Positions 30,501 to 37,000 of a DNA stretch of 40,078 bases are shown piece after piece. This stretch comes from Schizochytrium sp. CCTCC M209059 (lineage: Eukaryota > Sar > Bigyra > Thraustochytrida > Thraustochytriidae), in assembly GCA_000818945.1 (NCBI GenBank), contig KN805374.1, forward strand, positions 244,370 through 284,447, given 5' to 3'. The notes below the pieces were generated by a model that did not search any database, was not told where the DNA came from, and worked only from the letters and a program-made list of their open reading frames with translations. Position numbers and translations under genes: made by a program. Numbering within the stretch: position 1 is the first letter of the stretch; each line of letters opens with the position of its first letter.

Positions 30501-31770
30501 CTTTCATCAAAGACCGCTGGCGCTATCTCACGCCATATCGTGCTGGGGTCTTCCGTGCACGACTCATGTCAGTCTTCATGACTTGCAGCAAGGAGCAAGC
30601 CCGAGCCTATGCCTCCCGCAGAGAGGCAAATTCGACATCCAGAAAGTGCACAGTCTCTGCGAAGAGCTCGATAAGATCGATCTCGTAATTGATGATATCG
30701 CGGGTCTACAAGAAAAGCTGGAAGATGAGCCCGATTGGAGGTCTCTCGAATGCAACGATCCCACGTCCATGGTGGTCTTATCCTCGATTGTGGACCTCGT
30801 TGACTACGTGCGTCGCGCGCGCGTCAGAAAGACTCTCAACTTTGAAGAGCTCTCGACGTGGTGGGAGCTCATCCACAGTCGCGAGTCAGAGTGGGGCCAT
30901 GAACTCGTCGAGTACGTCGATCGCATTATCGGGGACCCCACAAGCGCAATGCCTTTCGACAAATCTCTCGAAAGCCCCTTTGTGTCATTGCGCTCCTTCG
31001 GCATTGCCTCGACCAGGCAACTCAATCTCAATCTTAACTTTGACGAGAACTTGTACGAATTCATTTGCCCTGATGTCTTCGCCTCGGTGTACCATAATGG
31101 GCCCGAGAAAACCACCAAGCTGACTGGAAAAATGAGTCCGCTATCTCCCGTCACCCTGCGCAACACCGATGACAGAGTCAAGCAGTTCGTTGAGCGTTAC
31201 TGGTACATTCCGGACAGCGCCCGCTTTTATTGTTGGGCGTATCCTCTCGATGGACTCAACGCGGACGCGCTCAATTGGCTCGAGAATCAACGATACGAAG
31301 ATGCAGCTCGACGCTTTTTGCACTTTGGAGGATATCTCTATTTCGACGCAAACCTGCGCTTCGTCGCGGCCTCTGCGCTCACGATTGGAAACGCATTCAG
31401 CTTCAATGGCCCCTTCAAGTTTCCCAAGGAGGCGATGGACCAGCTTCAGAGTGAGGATCGATGGAGAGAGGTCACCATCAAGAAACTCGAACCAGGGAAT
31501 GATCGCAAGGTCGAGTTTTGCTACATTTTCCAGGGCGAAAAAGTCCTTCCCGAGCACATTCGCAGGAGACACTGTCCTCACGGCTGTTTTGCATATCGTT
31601 TCACTTCCAAACGTATTGCGGTCACGGGATACTTGTACTGTCTCTCCACAGTCTCGGACATTTTTCTTCCCGAGGATTCTGACGAGACTCGTGGGCCGAT
31701 GCTCTCCATCCATGGGAACGATGACTCAAACGACGAGTCGTACGAGGCCCAGTCAAGGCCAGGTCGGTGA
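27580..31770 (+). CDS. LRR/polytopic membrane protein (array gene 5)
   Basis: 1396 residues from the ATG at 27580 (context GAGCATGG). Parts: residues about 90-195, N-terminal module (FLTHEHVTAIEEG, LANLDHYIS, IEDFLQIISRM). About 275-470, membrane domain with KDPIATQAKADFEAARMSI and QDIPQ at 415-419, here followed by IAVEV. About 500-545, an acidic Asp-rich insert specific to this copy. About 687-970, LRRs (CPNLQILNLSFCVRITDAGL, VVLDGCVKIGDDGV). About 1134 to near the end, the C-terminal domain (FGIASTRQLNLNLNF, HFGGYLYFDANLRFVAASAL). It has a much shorter N-terminus than the copies at 15038 and 22187 and lacks their clear LVxRQG...PSG motif and Cys pair. Its C-terminal half is closest to the gene at 10401. 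It converges on NAR1 with 145 bases between stops. The function is unknown; I infer a multi-pass membrane protein. Confidence 0.92.
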   Translation: MAGPEDPEHVRRASRASHTSHGAEKSRVQHLWGTIRDKFLRLPDETMGSAIEDAKRQICKYNAKAKALLDRKKKTFAFPVGETDKKKKSQFLTHEHVTAIEEGRFIYDPDLVQAVVDVGQRLANLDHYISNGADYNLDPGHPQANQVRYIDTRMMEVLLGDIEDFLQIISRMMNKMEFLREYHTSSHFEIMRLAHKRKNPKPKQGSMSWRASIFWRQLEFLVESFAWFVGMTFFPSRFVSSIEATSSRPDDVPVPDIYALPHSLEKRRRLRTYGAIFDMILETTNIATDIIFVVTQLAPLIGTTAESLFHVSIAALALTFFLRLGIGLSDYTLVDWNDRRRVQKYLFGVLISIIEPNTGFNDLVKGSYKINETLGQSSIGQSAGSSVKDPIATQAKADFEAARMSILTAAVLLIQDIPQIAVEVIFIFIFQGGNFELIYWLALATSLVSASRQFIEAILLLRDIPSLRNIELVRHLVFDPRNDKETAVVDALESLDDFQNDRRRDSDTSAGYDNDFDQEGDLENGLRADDKGFQNSFSEAADEPTSFIGYTLAAEALTDFFDYDRTTSQTRCMRYSLSVLNWIIKILLAPLTLGLSLLWYSPNKYSYGAFRHFSKKLSGSIVFEGKPFHVVKRELEEKEDLPPPSKLVDAVKGCFMRNRTTRSVPSSSVDLSGGIFSLAFARLDSRILFKSIRSLELMDCVTVNDTILELISVKCPNLQILNLSFCVRITDAGLKAFEDARCITLHSVVLDGCVKIGDDGVDHIARCASNNLRRLSLRDLPLLTEDVLNRISERCRNLRSLNLSVDVLCREKYKEIRGKGSFLSITKSEPLVNLMKRCGASLRSLHLDNVLTDAFEPMKEWEKFAMQVSRYMRSLSLLGVHFLTHEHLQTLTEWTVNLREVRLASASKLTSATCLVNKCHALQVVGLCGTQVSIPEADMFFANPQMPDVVVVQVDHPRQLIDFYVRQLGVQLRDFHQRPLALSHAISCWGLPCTTHVSLHDLQQGASPSLCLPQRGKFDIQKVHSLCEELDKIDLVIDDIAGLQEKLEDEPDWRSLECNDPTSMVVLSSIVDLVDYVRRARVRKTLNFEELSTWWELIHSRESEWGHELVEYVDRIIGDPTSAMPFDKSLESPFVSLRSFGIASTRQLNLNLNFDENLYEFICPDVFASVYHNGPEKTTKLTGKMSPLSPVTLRNTDDRVKQFVERYWYIPDSARFYCWAYPLDGLNADALNWLENQRYEDAARRFLHFGGYLYFDANLRFVAASALTIGNAFSFNGPFKFPKEAMDQLQSEDRWREVTIKKLEPGNDRKVEFCYIFQGEKVLPEHIRRRHCPHGCFAYRFTSKRIAVTGYLYCLSTVSDIFLPEDSDETRGPMLSIHGNDDSNDESYEAQSRPGR

Positions 31771-31851
31771 CGAATGTATCCGGCGAAGCTGCCCATGCTT
31801 TTCTTTGTCTTTTCTCGTTTGGAAAGCCCTACATCAAAATAGGAAGCAGAA

Positions 31852-31857
31852 AATAAA
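31852..31857 (+). promoter_or_regulatory. Candidate poly(A) signal AATAAA for array gene 5
   Basis: Canonical hexamer about 80 bases after the stop, in AT-rich sequence between convergent genes. Confidence 0.5.
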
Positions 31858-31865
31858 ATGTGTTC

Positions 31866-31894
31866 ATTTCATCTCATCTCATCTCATCTCATCT
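31866..31894. repeat. (ATCTC)n tract between convergent genes
   Basis: About five to six ATCTC-type units lie in the 145-base gap between the stops of array gene 5 and NAR1. It resembles the ATTCC tract after array gene 2 in being a pentanucleotide repeat in a 3' flank. Confidence 0.85.
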
Positions 31895-31897
31895 TGT

Positions 31898-31903
31898 TTT
31901 ATT
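31898..31903 (-). promoter_or_regulatory. Candidate poly(A) signal for NAR1 (minus strand)
   Basis: TTTATT on the plus strand is AATAAA on the minus strand. It starts 13 bases after the NAR1 stop, which is close but possible for a compact genome. Confidence 0.35.
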
Positions 31904-31915
31904 TTCATGTTCAAG

Positions 31916-33619
31916 TTACCACGACTGCGTGAGACCACTTTCTAGCTTGGGCACAGTATGATACCGTGTGTGCAATAGCCGGCGACTCTCCTCTCCAAAA
32001 GGCTCGCCGCCAATGTAAGTTTGATAGACCACCTGAACATGCGGATTGTCCTCTGGGGCGCGAACAGGACGCGAGTGAAAGATCTCAGAAGCCTGACCGA
32101 GACGTTCGCGCTGAGCCGCGGCTTTGGTGGCTTCCGAAACGACCTTGTCGACCTCGGAAACTTCGGGCCGGGCTTGGCCGCCTCCATTCAGACAGCCACC
32201 AGGGCACGCCATGATTTCGACATAGTCGTACTTACATTTGCCACGTTTGAGTTGGCGCACAATTTGCTGAATGTTACGAAAGCCATATGCAGTGGCGAAA
32301 CGCAGTGCTAGCTTACCCTGGACGTGCAGCTCGACGGTTCGAATGTCGGCATTGCGACCTTGTTTGAATGGCAAAGGCCCACTCGGAACGTCTACGCCAA
32401 ATAGCTCCTTTGCAGCCGTGCGAAAGATGTACTCAACATAGCCTCCTGATCCACCGTCCGCGGCACTCACGCCGACGGCAGAAGCTTCCGAAAGCGAGGC
32501 CAGCGATTCCGTTACGCGACGTGCGAGTGGTCCCGAACCTGCTTCGTGCACGTCGCCAAGCATCGTCACGTCGCCTTCATCCGTCTCATCTTCTACCATC
32601 ATGGTTGCAAGTTCAGTGGTGGTCAGCACGCAGTCCACGTCGCGTGCGTCGGCTTCGGCACGAAAAAAATCATTTCGAGAAGCTTCGAGCTTTTTATCGG
32701 CGCAAGGCATCACTGTGGCGTGCAAAATACGACCTGGCGCAACGCCCGTCTGCTTGCTGACCCAATCTTTAACGAGAGCCCCGGCAATTTGTTGGGGAGA
32801 CTTGGTGGTGGAAATATACGGAATGGCCTCGGGGCACGACTTTTCGGCATAGCAAATCCAGCCCGGGCATGCCGATGCCAAAAGCGGAGTCAGCGCACCT
32901 GGGCGAACCTCTCCACCGTGAACGACTTCCTCTGGCGTGGGACCCGTCGGGTCCATTTTGATGGTCGTGCAGCTCACAGCTGCACTTGTCGGTGGCGCCT
33001 CCCAAGGATGGCTTCCCTCTTTGCCCTGCTGCGAGCGATAGCGATGAATAAATTCACGAGATTGCTCAATGAGAGCGAGGTCCCCGGCCACGGTCGCATC
33101 AAGAACGAAAGACACGCGCTTGCGAGAACGCAAGAACGTAGAAACACGCTCTTGCATCTCCGTCGCGGACTTCACGCCAAAGTGCGCGGCAAGAGATGCT
33201 CTAGACTGCGCCGAGAGAGTGACCACGATAGCATCGAATTGGCCCGAAGCAATTTTGCGTTCAAACTCATCGGCGCTCTGTTGTTCGATAAGGACCGTCT
33301 CCGCCGAGGTCACGCACCCGCTGCACGCGAGGCAGTCGCTCAAAGAAACCTGAGCAGTCTTTTGCGCAGAGGTCTTGATAAGGTCCGGGGCGTTTGGCGT
33401 AGGGGCTGTCGTCTCGACGTCCATCGCGGCCCCAAAGTCATTCTCAAGCTGAAGGCCAATCTTGGGCAGTCCTAGTTTCTCTACCTCTGCCGCGTTCTTT
33501 TTCCCTGCGTCCTCGTCTCCGGCCTTATCGCCCGCGAAAATCGGGTTAACGCAAGCCTGCGACGGCGAGATGAAATCATTCAGATCGCCCAGGAGCACCG
33601 AGCTCGCGAACCCTGACAT
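31916..33619 (-). CDS. NAR1: Cytosolic Fe-S cluster assembly factor NAR1 (CIAO3/IOP1; FeFe-hydrogenase-like)
   Basis: This 567-residue protein is an FeFe-hydrogenase-like member of the CIA machinery, which hands Fe-S clusters from the scaffold to the targeting complex in the cytosol. Eight cysteines in the family's spacing are visible: C23, C96, C99 and C102 for the N-terminal 4Fe-4S cluster, and C251 (CPGWIC), C306 (MPCADK), C472 and C476 (CPGGC) for the hydrogenase-like cluster. The N-terminus GDLNDFISPSQAC is characteristic of the family. The last residue is Trp (QSW), consistent with the C-terminal aromatic tail used for docking on the targeting complex. A loop rich in Ala, Asp and Thr (about 30-90) makes it longer than the yeast protein. 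The ATG at 33619 is the natural start. It is transcribed in the same direction as the myosin gene upstream of it, 478 bases away. Confidence 0.95.
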   Translation of the reverse strand: MSGFASSVLLGDLNDFISPSQACVNPIFAGDKAGDEDAGKKNAAEVEKLGLPKIGLQLENDFGAAMDVETTAPTPNAPDLIKTSAQKTAQVSLSDCLACSGCVTSAETVLIEQQSADEFERKIASGQFDAIVVTLSAQSRASLAAHFGVKSATEMQERVSTFLRSRKRVSFVLDATVAGDLALIEQSREFIHRYRSQQGKEGSHPWEAPPTSAAVSCTTIKMDPTGPTPEEVVHGGEVRPGALTPLLASACPGWICYAEKSCPEAIPYISTTKSPQQIAGALVKDWVSKQTGVAPGRILHATVMPCADKKLEASRNDFFRAEADARDVDCVLTTTELATMMVEDETDEGDVTMLGDVHEAGSGPLARRVTESLASLSEASAVGVSAADGGSGGYVEYIFRTAAKELFGVDVPSGPLPFKQGRNADIRTVELHVQGKLALRFATAYGFRNIQQIVRQLKRGKCKYDYVEIMACPGGCLNGGGQARPEVSEVDKVVSEATKAAAQRERLGQASEIFHSRPVRAPEDNPHVQVVYQTYIGGEPFGEESRRLLHTRYHTVPKLESGLTQSW

Positions 33620-34097
33620 GATCGACCGCCTCTCCGGCCCCGAGGTAAGAGTGCCTCTTTGTGTATGTCTGGCGCCCCCTGCGTGCGCGCGTGCGAGCGA
33701 TTCGTAAGCTCGCTAGCTCGATCTCTCGCGCGCGGCAGCCCTCTCCCTAGCTGCTTGGACTCCAGTTCTGTCTTTACTCGGAGCCCATTGCAAAAGGCTC
33801 TGCCGGGTGATGGCTGGAGCTGCGCCGAGCAAATGCTAGTAGCCCAGGCCTACGGTAGTGCTACCTAGTGGTCACCATCATGATGATCAAGTTGACCTTC
33901 GCGAGTCATTTGCTCGGGATGCTCCGCGGTCTCCAACAAGCAGCCAGCCAGAGCGCTCGTCTTCTGGCGTTGAGCTGCAAGCGGGCGGTGTCTTTACTTT
34001 AGAATAAAATAGTAATCTTAAAACCAGAGATGAGTCGCTAGATAGTGAGCGCTGCAAGCAGCTGAGGAATAGCTTCGGTGCCCCGAGAAATGGATCA
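33620..34097 (-). other. Intergenic between myosin 3' end and NAR1 start
   Basis: The NAR1-proximal half is GC-rich with short GCGC and CTAGCT motifs and presumably holds the NAR1 promoter. The half next to the myosin stop is AT-richer. No gene or RNA is visible. Confidence 0.5.
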
Positions 34098-37000
34098 TCA
34101 TGCCCGGGAGGAAGCAGAGGCCGACGAGGCTTGCCCACCGGAATCGGCGGTGCTCGAAGACGAACCGCCTGGATTCCTCTTTAGCTTGAGTTTCCTCATT
34201 TTGCGCAAGTCTTGTAGCTTGGGAATTGTACACATGCGGTGGCCCTTCTCCTTGTCGTCCAAACTTGCAAGAATGGTGCGCGCTTCGACCAAGTCAGCGT
34301 CGAGATTGATGGCTTCTTCCAGTGAAGCTCGTGCACGATCCTCGAGACGCAGCTCCATGAGCGCGAGACCCTTGCGAAGGTGTGCCTTTGCGTTCTGAGG
34401 AGAGGCGAGCAGGGCCATTTCAGCATCGTGAATGGCGGCACAGAACCATCGTCGCTCCATATTACAAGCGCAGCGGTGAAAAGCGCTTTCCGCGGCATTA
34501 GCATTCGATTTAATGCGCGGCCATCCTAGATGATTGGACACGTGAGTAAACGACGCGACCGCCTCTGCGAACCGTTTCTCCCGCTCCAATTCGAGACCGC
34601 GTTGCAAAATTTTCGGAATCTCAAGCGTGTAGGTGTCCCCCCTGGCAAACTTGACCGCAGGCATAGAAGTCGCATCAAGGTCCTCCGCGAAACTTGTCAA
34701 CACCTGCGCTGAGTCCGCGCACGTAAATTCCAGCATGGCCTCCTCAATCGAAATATCCTCCGTCTCAATGCGATTCGGACCCTCTTCATCGGTGAGATGC
34801 CGGAACGTAAACCGTGACGACAATGACAGTGCAGCGACGGGATCCTTTGCTTGGGCTGATTCGTACATGAGCAATACCCCGGTTTGCAATGCGCACCATA
34901 CCGTGGTACACGTTCTCGGGTCTCGTTGCCGCTTCCATCGACCCAAGAAATTACCTGCGACACGCTGCGCTTTTGATGCCGAGGACGACGAGATTGACGT
35001 TGCTGAGGCTGAGCATGTGCTCGAGGAGCGCTCTGTACTCACAGAATCGCCATCGCTCGTGTGTTGCACAGCGCCCATCTGGCGTAGTTGCATGGGGCCT
35101 CGTCTTGGGCCTGACGCGTTGCCGACTGTCGGCTGTGCAAAGAGATCGGTTGCTGTGAGTGGTTTGAGAAGCGCCTGAACCCACTCGATTGCGCGTCCGC
35201 GCACATCACGAAAAGCATAGACAAGATCAAGCTGAGGCGCCACGCCAGCAATGAAGAAATGGTGCTTGTCTCGTGCGTACACCCGCGTCTCGGGAGTGAG
35301 CACGAGCTCGTCAATGACCTGCGCCGAGGTTGTAAGGACAAATCGGTTCTGCAAAAGTAACAACTGCGACTCGGCGCGCTCAGGAACACCAGTGACACGA
35401 GGTATGCACTCGCGATGTAGGTCAAAATGACACACCACGGCTCCCTCGTGCCGCAGGACATCCTCTGTGTGAAGAGAATCCGCCCATGGCAGCTTGCGTG
35501 TCTGATTTGCTTCGTTGGCGCGCCGCAAGCGGGCGGAGATGATTGCCTTGTACCAGCGCGAGATTTTCGATGCTGTGCAGCGCAACCGCAGCTTGCGAAT
35601 GCCTCTTCGACGCTTCCAATATCGTCTCCAGACCTGGATGCAAATTACACAGCGGACCTTGCGCGAAAATGCGCGCCGTGTCACCAACATTCGTGCAAAA
35701 CTCTGTACTTTTACTGCGGCAACGCTCATTCGCAAGTATTGCTGCCGAGCGAGCAGTGACCGCCACCAGGCCGCAATATGTATGCACGCATCCCTTTGCG
35801 CGTCAAATACCTGTACGCAGCGCCATGCTCGCCACAGCGTCTGCACTTTCGTAGCTGCGTCATCCAATCGGTCTTGGTCCACGAGCACAGTAGTTCGAGC
35901 CCAGGTCTGGATCGTACTTGCTGCAAACGTTTTCACAATGCGCTCCAGCACGTCGAGGCGGTGCAGTGCCTTGGGCCGAAAGAGCACGTGCTCCAATCCG
36001 ACGCGATAGAGGTCTGCGTCTTGGGCCAGTGGAAATAATCGCCGAAGCAGGCTGAGAGCCGAGCGCCGAAGACCAGACGCTCCATCGGGGATGCAGACGT
36101 TAGAGGCTGCGAGTCCACAGAAACGTAAGAAAAACGATTCGAGCGGAAGCCGCTCGCAAAAGCCACGTAGACGAAAGCGAACCATTTCTAGCACCGACAA
36201 GTGGTGCAATTGGTTAAGAACAAGAGCTCCGTCAAAGTCCACGCGTGCAGGCAGGTTACATGGGCGGATACACCGAACAAAGTGCACTGCGCCAGCGTCC
36301 ATTGCCTCGTCGAGGTGGCTGAGCTGCTTGCGAAAGAGCGTCGAGATCATTTTGGTGGATGCCATCGTGCGCGTAGCTTTAAAGTTCTCCGCGGCTTTGC
36401 CCGTCTCTACTGCCATACGACGCGAATGTCTTTGTCCTCCGACAGCGGGCAAGGCGTTCGCGAGGTTGAGATCTTCGGCTGCAGTACTGGACGTCAAATT
36501 CGCAGATGAACTTGCCGTGGACGCCTGCATGAGTCTAGCAACAAAAGCGTTCCGACTTTGCAAAAGCATATCGGCCACATCGGCTTGCATTGCGTCGGTA
36601 TTCTTTTCGACAAAGCCACGCACATCGTACTTGAGGTCACCTGCGCGATGCCTCACGATAAAGGAAAGAGCACCCTGTTGAGGGGACGTCTCGACAATCG
36701 CTTGGCCTGTTTCGGTAGCTTTGATGTCAGCGCACTGTTGCTCCAATTTACCGCGAAGCGCTGCAATGAAAGCAGCGTCGTCGAGGTGCAGCGCGCTCGC
36801 TTCGTCAAGCACAGTAAAGATGCCGATGGATTTGTCGTCAATTGCAGCAATGACAGCGCTGCTGTCATGAAAAGTTGCCATGTCTGCATCGGCATCGAGG
36901 CCTTCATCCTCGAGGAAGGCCCGTTCCATTGCAATGAGATGCTTTTCGAACTTGTGCTGAAGTTTTTCGTTGGCGTAGTTCATGCAGAGCTGCTCGAAGG

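Noticed and set aside
32546..33475. 309-codon plus-strand frame
   Set aside because: Antisense shadow of NAR1, whose cysteines and motifs are clear on the minus strand.
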